The notes below the pieces were generated by a model. The model saw only the letters and a list, made by a program, of their open reading frames with translations, did not search any database and was not told the origin of the DNA. From Candidatus Thiosymbion ectosymbiont of Catanema sp. Cochon2018 (GTDB lineage Bacteria > Pseudomonadota > Gammaproteobacteria > Chromatiales > Chromatiaceae), in NCBI GenBank assembly GCA_011392765.1, contig WYCW01000002.1, positions 94,917-158,916 on the forward strand: a stretch of 64,000 bases of DNA, written 5' to 3'. A program made the translations under genes and the position numbers. Positions 29,065 through 38,760 of this stretch are shown here, one piece after another. Positions within the stretch are counted from its first letter, which is position 1; each line of letters begins with the position of its first letter.

Positions 29065-29090
29065 TGGCACTCACAAGCAGCGAGTGCTAA
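29064..29090. promoter_or_regulatory. CIRCE operator upstream of groES
   Basis: TTGGCACTC - 9 bases - GAGTGCTAA matches the CIRCE consensus TTAGCACTC-N9-GAGTGCTAA with one mismatch. It overlaps the probable -10/start region, so HrcA binding would block transcription. hrcA itself, with its own CIRCE, is at 61890. Confidence 0.92.
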
Positions 29091-29176
29091 CAGCCGGTCG
29101 CCGGCAGCGACCCCCTGCACTCGCCGTCCAATTATCCCTACGGCATGAAACCTTAACTCTATGAGGAGACCGCTCA

Positions 29177-29467
29177 ATGAAGATCCGTCCCCTACACGAC
29201 CGCGTCGTCGTTCGCCGCATGGAGGAAGAACGCACTTCCGCCGGCGGCATCGTGATTCCGGATTCCGCGACCGAGAAGCCGATTCAAGGCGAAGTCCTCG
29301 CCGTCGGCAAGGGCAAGATCCTCGACACCGGCGGCGTCCGTCCACTCGACGTCAAGATCGGCGACCGGGTGCTGTTCGGCAAATACTCGGGCACCGAGGT
29401 CAAGATCGAAGGTGAAGACCTACTCGTCATGCGCGAGGAAGACATCATGGGTGTCGTCGAGGGCTGA
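29177..29467 (+). CDS. groES: Co-chaperonin GroES
   Basis: This 96-residue protein starts [18 protein letters not shown], the classic GroES opening. The mobile-loop region ([17 protein letters not shown], ~17-33) is followed by the [52 protein letters not shown] core. GAGGAG lies upstream of the ATG. Length is normal (about 95-97). It caps the GroEL cylinder during ATP-dependent folding in the cytoplasm. groEL follows 56 bp later, so the two form a bicistronic operon controlled by the CIRCE operator. Confidence 0.98.
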   Translation: MKIRPLHDRVVVRRMEEERTSAGGIVIPDSATEKPIQGEVLAVGKGKILDTGGVRPLDVKIGDRVLFGKYSGTEVKIEGEDLLVMREEDIMGVVEG

Positions 29468-29508
29468 TGGGCCGACACCTTCAAGACAACAGACGCATAT
29501 CCCACTGA

Positions 29509-31146
<1,638 letters not shown>

Positions 31147-31162
31147 TCGCCCGGAACCTGAA

Positions 31163-31239
31163 CGCGGGCTTCGGCCCGCGCGGTTTCGCATCACACTTCC
31201 CTTTATGGACCTTGAAAACCCCCATCCTCGGGGGTTTTT
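31163..31239 (+). terminator. groESL terminator region
   Basis: A strong hairpin CGCGGGC-TTCG-GCCCGCG lies at 31163-31180. A second hairpin, CCCCC (31219-31223) paired with GGGGG (31230-31234) and followed by TTTTT (31235-31239), is a typical rho-independent terminator for groESL. Confidence 0.85.
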
Positions 31240-31361
31240 AACAATGTTGATGTTGGGCACGCCGCATCATTGGCTTCCGGCTCATTGATGCGGTTCGCGC
31301 CCAATGCCATTAAGTTAGGGGGCGTTCTCAATTGAGCCAAATCATCATAAAACTCAAGCCC

Positions 31362-31450
31362 GTAGGCTGGGTTACGGCCAGGGACGGCCAAACCCAGCAC
31401 ACGGTATTGCGGATCGGAAAAGCTGGGTTTCGTTCCTCAACCCAGCCTAC
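31362..31450. repeat. GTAGGCTGGG palindromic repeat (free copy)
   Basis: The unit begins GTAGGCTGGG and ends CCCAGCCTAC, with inner inverted blocks (ACGGCCAGGGACGGCCAAACC). The same unit forms the core of MITE A and encloses another palindrome at 56820-57012. A half copy lies at 53235 and another at 61688. Confidence 0.75.
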
Positions 31451-31511
31451 AACACTTAGATGATTTATTAATTGAGAATGCCCCCTAGCTGTTGGCCACT
31501 TACCGATGCGG

Positions 31512-31627
31512 AAGAGAAAACTACGAATCACGCGAATCTCCGCGAATCGATTCGCGAGGATTCGCGTGATTCGTAGTTTCTTCTCTTACTTTGCCGACCG
31601 GTAATGCTTAACTTAATGGCATTGGGT
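31512..31627. repeat. GATTCGCG-type long hairpin plus AATGCCATTAAGTTA repeat
   Basis: Bases 31512-31586 form an almost perfect hairpin centred on CGCGAATCGATTCGCG. It is followed by the dispersed unit read on the minus strand as AATGCCATTAAGTTAAGC (31591-31627). The same combination recurs near 42757-42886 and 50296-50390. The rest of 31640-31923 has no gene. Confidence 0.7.
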
Positions 31628-31923
31628 TCGCGCCTCCTCGTGATGCCATCCTGAACGACCAACCGCGCTCACCGCATCCTACGCCGGCTCATCCTACGCC
31701 AGCTCACCACATCCTACACTCCCGGCAAGACCGTAATATAACGAGGGGGGTGAAGGCTGCGAACGGTTCGGCAGCGAGAAACAAGATGACTCCGCGGCCA
31801 AGGCAAAGCAGGGCGTGCAGTTTAAACAATGTCCACCGAACAAGTAAGTACTGTACAAAGGACTCTTTTTCCCGGACAGGCAGCCGGGCGAATAATCGAC
31901 CACATTGCGCAGAGACCGAAACC

Positions 31924-32523
31924 ATGCCGCAACCAGCACCAGCACATCAACCAACCCTCTATGAGGCCCTGGAGGCCCTACCCGAGGGGGTAACCGGAGA
32001 AATCCTCGACGGACAGCTGTATACGCAACCACGCCCGTCGGGTCCACATGGCTATGTTTCTCTCAAGCTTACCCCCAAGCTTGATGGCCCTTATGGTGAG
32101 GGAATCGGTGGTCCTGGTGGTTGGTGGATTTTTCCCGAACCGGAGGTGCACTTCGTACGGGACACGGAGGTAGCGGTACCGGATCTGGCCGGCTGGCGGC
32201 ATGAACGAATGCCTTATCTGCCGGAAGGTCACCGCTTCAAGGTCGTCCCCGATTGGGTTTGCGAAATCCTGTCCCCATCCACCAAACGGAAGGATCGTAA
32301 GGACAAGATGCCACTGTATGCGCGTTACGGTGTGCGGTATGCGTGGCTGATTGATCCGGTCGAGCAGACCTTGGAGGTCTACCGGCTCGATGCCGGTACT
32401 TGGGTTGAGGTCAGTCGCTTTGCTGGTGCCGACCAAGTTCGCGTACCGCCGTTCGAGGCGGTGTCTATCGATCTGAAAGGCTTGTGGTTACCGCGGCAAC
32501 TACGGCTTGTCGAACGTCAATGA
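31924..32523 (+). CDS. Uma2 family protein (DUF820, PD-(D/E)XK nuclease fold)
   Basis: I chose the ATG at 31924 because it gives the same N-terminus as the paralogue at 7891 (MPQPAPAHQPTLYEALEALPEGVTGEILDG). The 58 extra in-frame codons upstream show no homology. The 199-residue protein has WWIFPEPEVHFV, VPDLAGWRHERMP, PDWVCEILSPSTKRKDRKDKMPLYARYG and YAWLIDPVEQTLEVYRLDAGTW in family order, with the acidic and lysine residues of the nuclease-like core. Neighbours are repeats rather than operon partners. The biological function of Uma2 proteins is unresolved. Confidence 0.9.
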   Translation: MPQPAPAHQPTLYEALEALPEGVTGEILDGQLYTQPRPSGPHGYVSLKLTPKLDGPYGEGIGGPGGWWIFPEPEVHFVRDTEVAVPDLAGWRHERMPYLPEGHRFKVVPDWVCEILSPSTKRKDRKDKMPLYARYGVRYAWLIDPVEQTLEVYRLDAGTWVEVSRFAGADQVRVPPFEAVSIDLKGLWLPRQLRLVERQ

Positions 32524-32684
32524 GCGTGTCGACGGCTTGGTGCCGTCCTCGATAAGCACGGCATAGCTCTGCTTGCACCGCCAGGCGATCATCCTGAGTT
32601 GCATGGAATGTGGGTCCGGACCGCTGTTTGCGGGCTGGTTGCAAATAATCCGGTCCCAATTGCGGACAATCCGGTTCTGAGACA

Positions 32685-32905
32685 CTAGGATTCCTTGACT
32701 GCCTCGGACTTTTACAAAGGAGTCAAGTTTATGCAGTGCACAAATCGGGATCGGGATCGGGATCGAAATTCCGATTGCGATCCCGATCCCGATTTCGACC
32801 TACCCAAGCTCTCCAACGGTTGGTTAGGTGTAGGAGATGGGGCCTTACGGGAGAGGGGCTGTTGGGGTCTTCATGCCTCGTCGGTCTGAGGCGAAGCCTC
32901 GCTAG
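32685..32905 (+). repeat. CTAG-bounded modular repeat, copy a (GATCGG core)
   Basis: The unit runs from CTAGGATTCCTTGA through TTTACAAAGGAGTCAAG and TGCAGTGCACAAATCGGG. A hairpin built of ATCGGG/ATCGAA six-base units follows, then ACGGGAGAGGGGC and GTCGGTCTGAGGCGAAGCC, ending GCTAG. Related copies are at 33855 (minus), 36310, 45896 and 53284. Neither 32524-32684 nor 32906-33024 contains a recognisable gene. Confidence 0.8.
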
Positions 32906-33024
32906 ATAGTTACAGCTAATGTGGTCCCGTGGACGGGCTTGTTTGCGGGCCAAGTGGATTATGATTGCGGGCCGCTACACCTAACCGCCGGATGTCGGGA
33001 ACCGTTCGCGGGTAGAGGCAGGCT

Positions 33025-33384
33025 TCAATCCGATTCGACATTCGACTCCTTCACCCCCGCCATGGCCTCGATGAGTGCCAATAGGGGCACCCGCAACGTG
33101 AGCGGCAGACCCTCCCAGGCTGCCAGCAGGCGGGCCATTTGGCCTGCGGCATAGTCGCCCGCTGACTCCAACACATATCCCTCCTTGCCGGTCGCCAACC
33201 ATTTCATACTGACCCCGAGTGCGCGCGCCAAGGCCGCCAGGGTGCTGGGTTTTGCCCCCTTGGTCTCACCGGACTCGATCTTATTGATCGAGCCCGGTGT
33301 CACCCCGACCCGCGCCGCGAGCTCGTTCTGTCGTAACCTCAAGCGTTCCCTCGCGGCAGCGACCCGTTCGCCGAATGTGCTCAT
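33025..33384 (-). CDS. XRE-family helix-turn-helix regulator (CI-like)
   Basis: From the ATG at 33384 (119 residues; a TTG nine codons upstream is possible) the protein starts MSTFGERVAAARERLRLRQNELAARVGVTPGSINKIESGETKGAKPSTLAALARALGVSMKWLATGKE. This is a textbook HTH_3 domain over residues 4-62. The C-terminal half is short and lacks a LexA-like Ser-Lys peptidase. It is divergent from a Cro-like gene at 33465 with an 80-bp intergenic region, the arrangement of a phage or plasmid repressor switch. It likely represses itself and the divergent gene. Confidence 0.85.
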   Translation of the reverse strand: MSTFGERVAAARERLRLRQNELAARVGVTPGSINKIESGETKGAKPSTLAALARALGVSMKWLATGKEGYVLESAGDYAAGQMARLLAAWEGLPLTLRVPLLALIEAMAGVKESNVESD

Positions 33385-33464
33385 ATTCCAAGAAACTACT
33401 TGACTGCTCAATTCTCATGCTATATTTTGAGTGAATATATGCGCCCGCGGGAGGGGCGGCAGAT
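33385..33464. promoter_or_regulatory. Divergent promoter/operator region of the CI/Cro-like pair
   Basis: Rightward TTGACT (33400-33405) and a TATATTTT stretch (33421-33428) form a plausible sigma-70 promoter for the Cro-like gene. The leftward gene must initiate in the same 80 bp. TTGAGTGAATATATG overlaps the -10 area and could hold an operator, but I see no clear repeated operator half-sites. Confidence 0.45.
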
Positions 33465-33659
33465 ATGACCAAGGCAGAGGCGATTCAGATCTTCGGGAGC
33501 AAGAAGGCATTCGCGGAGGCGATGGGTGTTCACCGAAGCCTGGTTTCGAAGCTGCCGGAGGAGTTGCCCACCAAATACAGCGATCGGGTGATGGGCGCAG
33601 CGATCCGGCTGGGCCGGGTGGTCCCACACCTGGTAGGCGGTCGCTGGCAAGTGGAATGA
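33465..33659 (+). CDS. Cro/YdaS-like small DNA-binding protein
   Basis: This 64-residue protein reads MTKAEAIQIFGSKKAFAEAMGVHRSLVSKLPEELPTKYSDRVMGAAIRLGRV. It has the short helix-turn-helix of YdaS/Cro-type antitoxin-like regulators (residues ~5-40), in which KAFAEAMGV.RSLVSKLP forms the HTH. It is transcribed divergently from the CI-like gene at 33384. The pair probably forms a small bistable switch left from a prophage or mobile element; no other phage genes are nearby. Confidence 0.75.
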   Translation: MTKAEAIQIFGSKKAFAEAMGVHRSLVSKLPEELPTKYSDRVMGAAIRLGRVVPHLVGGRWQVE

Positions 33660-33678
33660 TATCCGATAAAGATTTTTC

Positions 33679-33750
33679 ATCCGCAGATTACGCAGATTCT
33701 CGCAGATTAAGAACAGAAATAATCTGCGAGAATCGGCGTAATCTGCGGAT
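33679..33750. repeat. Long hairpin, CCGCAGATTACGCAGATT type
   Basis: 31-base arms (33679-33709 and 33720-33750) pair nearly perfectly around a 10-base loop. It has the same architecture as the other long hairpins in this window but an unrelated sequence. Confidence 0.8.
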
Positions 33751-33854
33751 AAAAGCAATGGGCACAACACCCCCGAGTGCTGCATGAGGAGACATGAGTT
33801 TTTGCGCAGTAACAAACTTGACTCATGTGTAAAGATTCAGGTCCCTCAAGGATC

Positions 33855-34080
33855 CTAGCGAGGCGTTGCCTCAGACCGACGAGGCGTGATGCCCCGAAAG
33901 CCCCCTTCCCGTAAGGCCCCATCTCCTACACCTAACCAACCGTTGGAGAGCTTGGGTAGGTCGAAATCGAAATCGAAATCGAAATCGGGATCGAAATCGA
34001 AATTCCGATTGCGATCCCGATTTGTGCACTGCATAAACTTGACTCATTTGTAAAGATTCGGGTCCCTCAAGGAATCCTAG
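33855..34080 (-). repeat. CTAG-bounded modular repeat, copy b (GATCGG core), with adjoining fragment
   Basis: On the minus strand it runs CTAGGATTCCTTGAGGGACC...GAGGCAACGCCTCGCTAG, with a long run of ATCGAA six-base units and a matching ATCCCG arm. A partial second copy (33818-33858) shares the CTAG at its edge, so two units are joined at CTAG. Confidence 0.8.
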
Positions 34081-34088
34081 CTAACCTG

Positions 34089-34146
34089 TAGGGTGGGCTG
34101 TGCCCACCAAATACTACGCCTGATCGGTGGGCACAGCCCACCCTTG
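34089..34146. repeat. Inverted repeat around GGTGGGCACAGCCCACC
   Basis: AGGGTGGGCTGTGCCCACC pairs with GGTGGGCACAGCCCACCCT across a loop of about 20 bases. It lies between the modular repeat and the IS110 element. I see no coding sequence in 34147-34402, which may instead be the IS110 left end. Confidence 0.7.
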
Positions 34147-34402
34147 TATGTTCTGTTTCTAAGGGAAAGCCAAGGATCAGGTATAAAGGGATTTGATGGA
34201 GAGTACCTGGGGAAGCCGTCCCACCCGGAGGCCCCGAGCCTGTGCGTAGATTGGCTCCCCGCCCTCTTCGCCCATACCGAAGAGTATCCGAGGCCGTGAG
34301 CGATGCTCGTGAGCCTGCATACACAAGGTCGGTAGGCGAGGGTTCAGGGTCGGGGAACCAGGTCTTGATCCTAGCGCCTTTTTGACTGACGAGGAACCAC
34401 CC

Positions 34403-35395
34403 ATGAACGTTGCCGGAATTGATGTCAGCGCCAAAACCGTTACCTTGGTCATCAGCCGCGATGAGCGCACCGGAAAACCCCGCGAGTTCAAGAATACCCC
34501 AGCCGGTCATGCGACCTTGCGCAACCGCTTGCGTAAGGCACACGTGAGCCGCGTCTGCCTGGAGGCCACCGGCCTCTATCACCTCGACCTAGCCCTGGCC
34601 CTGGAGGACGCCGGGCTACCCCTCATGGTAATCAACCCCAAGGCCGCCAAACGCTTCGCGGAGGCCTTCCAGACCCGCACCAAGACCGATGCCGTCGATG
34701 CCGCAGTCCTGGCCCAGTTCGCCCTGCGCATGCCCTTCACACCCTGGCAGCGCCCCGATGACTTGGCCCTGGCTATCCGCGCCTGCGCACGCCGCATCGC
34801 CGCCCTCGACAAGCTCCGGACCCAAACCAAGAACCAGCTCCATGCGGCCCAACTGACCGCCATGACGCCGGATTTCCTCATCGCTAGCCTGCAGCAGACC
34901 GTTGCCTTCCTGGATGACCACATCGAACACCTGCGCCAACAGGCCCGCGACCTCATCGCCACGAATGAGGCGCGCCGGCACGCCTTCGACCTGCTGATCA
35001 CCGTCACCGGCATTGCCGATGCCAGTGCCATCCAACTCCTCGGCGAGCTGTTGGTCTTGCCCGATGACATGCAGGCCAAACAATGGGTTGCCATGGCCGG
35101 CCTCGATCCCCGACAACACCAGTCCGGCTCCAGCATCGACAAGAAGCCACGCATCTCCAATGCCGGCAACCGCTACCTGCGCCTGGCCCTTTACATGCCC
35201 GCTCTCAGCGCCGCACGCCATGATCCCAACGTCAGGGCCTATTACCGCCACCTCATCGAGGATCGCGGCCTCAAAAAGCTCCAGGCCCTCTGTGCCGTCA
35301 TGCGTAAGCTCCTGCTCGCCATCCATGCCATGCTCAAGACTCAGAACCCCTTCGACAGCAGCCGCTTCTATACCCCCACCGAAACGGCTGCCTGA
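34403..35395 (+). CDS. IS110 family transposase (DEDD)
   Basis: From the ATG at 34403 (330 residues) the protein begins MNVAGIDVSAKTVTLVI, the RuvC-like first acidic motif. It continues with CLEATGLYH (~51-59) and TKTDAVDAAVLAQFA (~94-108), giving the DEDD residues. The C-terminal Transposase_20 region has VTGIADASAIQLLGEL, WVAMAGLDP..SGSSIDKKPRISNAGNRYLRLALY near 230-260 and the serine expected there. An in-frame ATG seven codons upstream is less typical. IS110 elements have no long inverted repeats; for the group, a structured non-coding end produces a bridge RNA. The upstream 34190-34402 non-coding region contains a stem CTCTTCG/CGAAGAG (34264-34284). Element ends are not determined. Confidence 0.93.
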   Translation: MNVAGIDVSAKTVTLVISRDERTGKPREFKNTPAGHATLRNRLRKAHVSRVCLEATGLYHLDLALALEDAGLPLMVINPKAAKRFAEAFQTRTKTDAVDAAVLAQFALRMPFTPWQRPDDLALAIRACARRIAALDKLRTQTKNQLHAAQLTAMTPDFLIASLQQTVAFLDDHIEHLRQQARDLIATNEARRHAFDLLITVTGIADASAIQLLGELLVLPDDMQAKQWVAMAGLDPRQHQSGSSIDKKPRISNAGNRYLRLALYMPALSAARHDPNVRAYYRHLIEDRGLKKLQALCAVMRKLLLAIHAMLKTQNPFDSSRFYTPTETAA

Positions 35396-35519
35396 TAAAT
35401 CTGATTTATGTGCATAAGGTGAATCTTTGGGAATCAGGAGCTAAATTGGACTTGCATCGGAACAGAGTATCTACGACAGGCAGCCAGCAGCTAACTTAAT
35501 AAGACGAAGGAGGACGACC

Positions 35520-35861
35520 GTGAGGCAAAATCGCGGACAGGAACCCGTGGCGAGGCGGTTGCCTGGTGAGAAGCCCCCGACGCATCCCGGAGAGATGCTG
35601 TCGGAGGAATTCCTGAAGCCACTGGGGATCAGTCAGTCCGCCTTTGCGATTCGCCTGGGAGTTTCATTCCTACAGCTGAACGAAATCATTCGTGGAAAAC
35701 GCGCGGTGACACCGGACACGGCATTGCGGTTGGCCCGTGTGTTGGGAATGTCGGCGGACTTCTGGCTTGGGCTCCAGCAGGACTGGGACCTCTGGCACGC
35801 CATGCGAAGTGACAAGGCAGCTGAGATCGACAAGTTGGCACCGCTAGGTCGCACTGCGTAG
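35520..35861 (+). CDS. higA: HigA family addiction-module antitoxin (orphan)
   Basis: This 113-residue protein starts at GTG with AAGGAGG seven bases upstream. The signature THPGEMLSEEFLKPLGISQSAFAIRLGVSFLQLNEIIRGKRAVTPDTALRLARVLGMSADFWLGLQ (~20-85) is the HigA/VapI HTH. In an ordinary higBA operon a RelE-like HigB toxin gene lies just upstream; here there is only repeat DNA and the IS110 gene, so the toxin seems lost. It would bind its own promoter. A stand-alone regulator role is possible. Confidence 0.9.
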   Translation: MRQNRGQEPVARRLPGEKPPTHPGEMLSEEFLKPLGISQSAFAIRLGVSFLQLNEIIRGKRAVTPDTALRLARVLGMSADFWLGLQQDWDLWHAMRSDKAAEIDKLAPLGRTA

Positions 35862-35886
35862 CGAGCTATCTAAGAAGCTGTCCGGT

Positions 35887-36101
35887 TATACTGCCACACG
35901 GCACAATCTGAGCTTTTGAATTTTCCCCTCACCCCAGCCCTCTCCCGAGGGTGTCGCAAAAGTAGCGCAGGCGTCCTCGCCTGCATCGAAAAATGCAGGC
36001 GGGGACGCCTGCGCTACGCCCCACGGATGGGCTTTTACGACACGCTCCTCTCCCGGAGGGAGAGGGAATGAAATGCGCAGATTGTTCCGTGTGGCAGGAT
36101 A
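35887..36101. mobile_element. MITE family B, copy 1
   Basis: Terminal inverted repeats are TATACTGCCACACGGCACAA at the left and the complementary TTGTTCCGTGTGGCAGGATA at the right. Inside, CTCTCCCGAGGGTGTCGCAAAA and a strong inner hairpin (GTAGCGCAGGCGTCC and its complement, 35963-36018) are seen. A second copy with a different core lies at 42534-42756. Bases 36102-36309 show no supportable gene. Confidence 0.8.
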
Positions 36102-36309
36102 AAACGGGTTCTCGCGTCTATGTCCGACTTGACTTTGTGTACGCACAAAAAATTCGGTTCTATTACGGATTGTGTGGGTGGATGGAAAAGAGCCAACGAG
36201 GATGGCGCGCCGATTCCGACCGATTTGCGTTCATTGGCGTTCATTCGCGGCAAAAAAATTCTTCAGGAAAGAATCGAACCGATGTCATCGGTACTTCGGC
36301 ACTGCTGTA

Positions 36310-36529
36310 CTAGGATTCCTTGAGGAACCTGCATCTTTACAAATGAGTCAAGTTTGTGCGCTGCACAAAAATAGTTCTGCCTCTTGTTGGGCAGGAACCG
36401 CAAATCCTTTGAACCACGGAGGCAGACACGGATAAACACGGGTCACAATCCGTGTTTATCCGTGTCTGCCTCCGTGGTTCTTCGGTGCGGTTGGTCTCGC
36501 CTCGTCAGTCTGAGGCGAAGCCTCGTTAG
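36310..36529 (+). repeat. CTAG-bounded modular repeat, copy c (GAACCACGGAGG core)
   Basis: Ends match copies a, b and e (CTAGGATTCCTTGAGGAACC, TTTACAAATGAGTCAAG, TCTGAGGCGAAGCCTCG, final TTAG). The centre is a different hairpin, GAACCACGGAGGCAGACACG with its complement (36411-36482), instead of the ATCGGG repeats. Confidence 0.8.
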
Positions 36530-36550
36530 CGACTGAAAAGCCGGAAACCT

Positions 36551-38506
36551 ATGATCGGCTCTGAATTCTATGCTGGTTGTGTAACGCCGGGTCTGCAGGC
36601 CTGCGGCGTCGATAAGCTGTTTCTGGAGATCCACGACGCCAGCTTCCCGGCTCTATACGAAGAAGACACAGGCCGCGGCACACCCTACGCCGAAGGTACC
36701 GCGCATTTTGTGGCCCAGTTGGCGCGGCTCGGTTTCAACGGCATCCAATTGGGACCCCAAGGTCTCACGACCCCGGATAATCCGTCTCCATACAACGGCA
36801 CCCTCTTCTCGCGCAATCCGTTGAGCCTGGCCCTATCCCCCCTGCAACGGGAGGGCCTGCTCACAAAAGACGATATCGAGTCCCTGCTCGCGGGACGCCC
36901 ACCGGTTCGAGACCGGGTCCACTATGCCTTTGCCTATGCCGCTCAAAAGCGCGCTATCGATATTGCCTATCGGCGCTTCGATACGAATCGCTCGGCTTAC
37001 CCGGAACTGGAAAGGCAGCTGAACGAGTTCCAACGCACCCATGCGCACTGGCTGGAACCCGACGCCCTCTACTCGGTATTGTTCGAGCTACACGGGCAAC
37101 AGAGCTGGCACCGTTGGAAGACTGCGACCGGTGCCCCCCACCCCGACCGCGACCTGTTCAATCCGGCCGTCGGAACGGAAGCCGACCGTGCCGACAGAAG
37201 GGCCAGGCTACTGGATGACCATCAAGAGGCGATCGGGCGCTATACCTTTGGCCAATTACTCCTGCATCGGCAGCACCACCGGCTGAGGGAGCGGTGCAAA
37301 AGGCTTGGGGCAAAACTATATGCCGACCTCCAAATCGGGCTGGCGGATCAGGACGTATGGGCCTATCAAGGATTGATGATGCCCAATTACCGGCTGGGTG
37401 CCCCGCCGAGCCGGACCAATCCCAGGGGCCAACCCTGGGGTTTCGCGGTGTTGGATCCCGGCCAATACCGGACCGCGGACGGCTCCCCCGGACCCGTGCT
37501 CGAATTCGTACGTCGTCGGCTGAAAAAGATCTATTCCGAGTACGACGGGGTACGGGTCGATCACCCCCACGGATGGGTCTGTCCCTGGGTGTACCGCAGC
37601 GACAGAGAGGACCCCTTTCTGGCCGTGCAGCAGGGGGCGCGGCTGTTTTCCTCACCGAACCTGCCGCAGCACCCGGACCTGTGGGCCTTCTCCTATGTGG
37701 AGGAACACCAGCTCAACACCGCAGGTGCCCTACATGCGGACCATTGGGTAGAGTATCTGACCCCGGAGCAGGTAGACGCCTACGCCCAGCTCTTCTCCTG
37801 TCTGGTCAGCCCCGACGGTATCTCGAACCATCGCCATGACCTGGTGTGCGAGGTACTCAGCACCCTGCCGCTGCCCCTCAGGCGGGTGCTGGACAAGTTC
37901 GGCCTCGGTCGATTTCGGGTCCTGCAGAAGGCGGACCCGCACAATCCCACTCACGTGTATCGCAGCGATCGGGCCGAGCCCGCCGATTGGATCATGCTCG
38001 GCAATCACGATACCCCGCCGATCTGGCAGTTGGCCGCGCAGTGGGTCAGGGACGGCAGCGCGCGGGACCGGGCCGAAGACCTGGGAAACCGGCTGGTCCC
38101 GGCAAATACGGACCGGGAACGCTGGGTGACCGCGCACGCCGGACACCCCGGCGCGCTGGTGCACGCCCTGTTCGCCGATCTGCTGATCAGCCGGGCCCGC
38201 AGTATCATGGTCTTCTTCGCCGACCTGCTCGGTCTGGAGGAGCAGTACAACAGCCCCGGTACGGTGCAGGATGCGAACTGGTCGCTGCGCGTCCCTGCCG
38301 ACTACGAACGGGCCTATCTGCTGCGGTTGGGCGATGATCGCGCACTCAATATTCCCTATGCCTTGAGTATCGCGTTACGCGCCCCCGGATTCGACCTGGT
38401 GACGCCGCAGATACTCGCCCTGCTTGATCGGGAGGCCCAATATCTGCGCGACCAGGGGCATAACCTGGCGCATCCGGTGACGCTCGATTCAAGTCAACGC
38501 CATTAA
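36551..38506 (+). CDS. malQ: 4-alpha-glucanotransferase (GH77, amylomaltase-like)
   Basis: This 651-residue protein has a GH77-like layout: FNGIQLGPQGLTTPDNPSPYNGTLFSRNPL near 60-90, GAKLYADLQIGLADQDVWAYQGLM (~255-278) and YDGVRVDHPHGW with the probable nucleophile Asp337. SYVEEHQLNTAG (Glu384/385) and LGNHDTPPIW (Asp487) complete the set. GH77 enzymes transfer alpha-1,4-glucan segments during glycogen/maltodextrin metabolism. Motifs deviate from ordinary MalQ (no clear 250s loop), so it may belong to a divergent branch. The last codons and stop lie within a dispersed repeat (CGCCATTAAGTTAAGCG), hinting that the C-terminus was altered by repeat insertion. A GH13 enzyme lies 2.3 kb downstream. 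Confidence 0.8.
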   Translation: MIGSEFYAGCVTPGLQACGVDKLFLEIHDASFPALYEEDTGRGTPYAEGTAHFVAQLARLGFNGIQLGPQGLTTPDNPSPYNGTLFSRNPLSLALSPLQREGLLTKDDIESLLAGRPPVRDRVHYAFAYAAQKRAIDIAYRRFDTNRSAYPELERQLNEFQRTHAHWLEPDALYSVLFELHGQQSWHRWKTATGAPHPDRDLFNPAVGTEADRADRRARLLDDHQEAIGRYTFGQLLLHRQHHRLRERCKRLGAKLYADLQIGLADQDVWAYQGLMMPNYRLGAPPSRTNPRGQPWGFAVLDPGQYRTADGSPGPVLEFVRRRLKKIYSEYDGVRVDHPHGWVCPWVYRSDREDPFLAVQQGARLFSSPNLPQHPDLWAFSYVEEHQLNTAGALHADHWVEYLTPEQVDAYAQLFSCLVSPDGISNHRHDLVCEVLSTLPLPLRRVLDKFGLGRFRVLQKADPHNPTHVYRSDRAEPADWIMLGNHDTPPIWQLAAQWVRDGSARDRAEDLGNRLVPANTDRERWVTAHAGHPGALVHALFADLLISRARSIMVFFADLLGLEEQYNSPGTVQDANWSLRVPADYERAYLLRLGDDRALNIPYALSIALRAPGFDLVTPQILALLDREAQYLRDQGHNLAHPVTLDSSQRH

Positions 38507-38529
38507 GTTAAGCGTTAGGGGCAAAGATT

Positions 38530-38760
38530 ATGTTTAAACAACTAACCGCCATCATCGAAAAAGAAGATGATGGATATGTGGCTCTTTGCCTCGAAGTGGA
38601 TGTGGCAAGTCAAGGCGATACCGTAGGAGAGGCGCGGGCAAATTTGAAAGAAGCATTGGAATTGTTCTTTGAAATGGCTGCGCCGGAAGAAATCAACCAG
38701 AGACCTTCACAGCTTGAACCTCCGAACTTTTTCAGCAAACCGATCAAAAGACCCACTTGA
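38530..38760 (+). CDS. HicB-like antitoxin (orphan, altered C-terminus)
   Basis: This 76-residue protein reads MFKQLTAIIEKEDDGYVALCLEVDVASQGDTVGEARANLKEALELFFEMA, the RNase-H-like HicB/UPF0150 fold. No HicA gene adjoins it. Its last ~18 codons overlap, in antisense, the 3' end of the TOPRIM-like gene (38707-39339). The tail therefore looks like read-through into foreign sequence after a recombination that removed the natural end. Confidence 0.82.
   Translation: MFKQLTAIIEKEDDGYVALCLEVDVASQGDTVGEARANLKEALELFFEMAAPEEINQRPSQLEPPNFFSKPIKRPT

Noticed and set aside
31750..31923. N-terminal extension of the second Uma2 protein
   Set aside because: The extra 58 codons lack homology to the paralogue, whose start matches the ATG at 31924.
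32748..34022. CRISPR-like repeats (ATCGGG/ATCGAA runs)
   Set aside because: The six-base units are contiguous, with no spacers; they form hairpin arms inside a dispersed element.
36120..36323. Small gene of 67 codons
   Set aside because: No ribosome site, no recognisable domain, and it runs into a modular repeat. It looks like chance.
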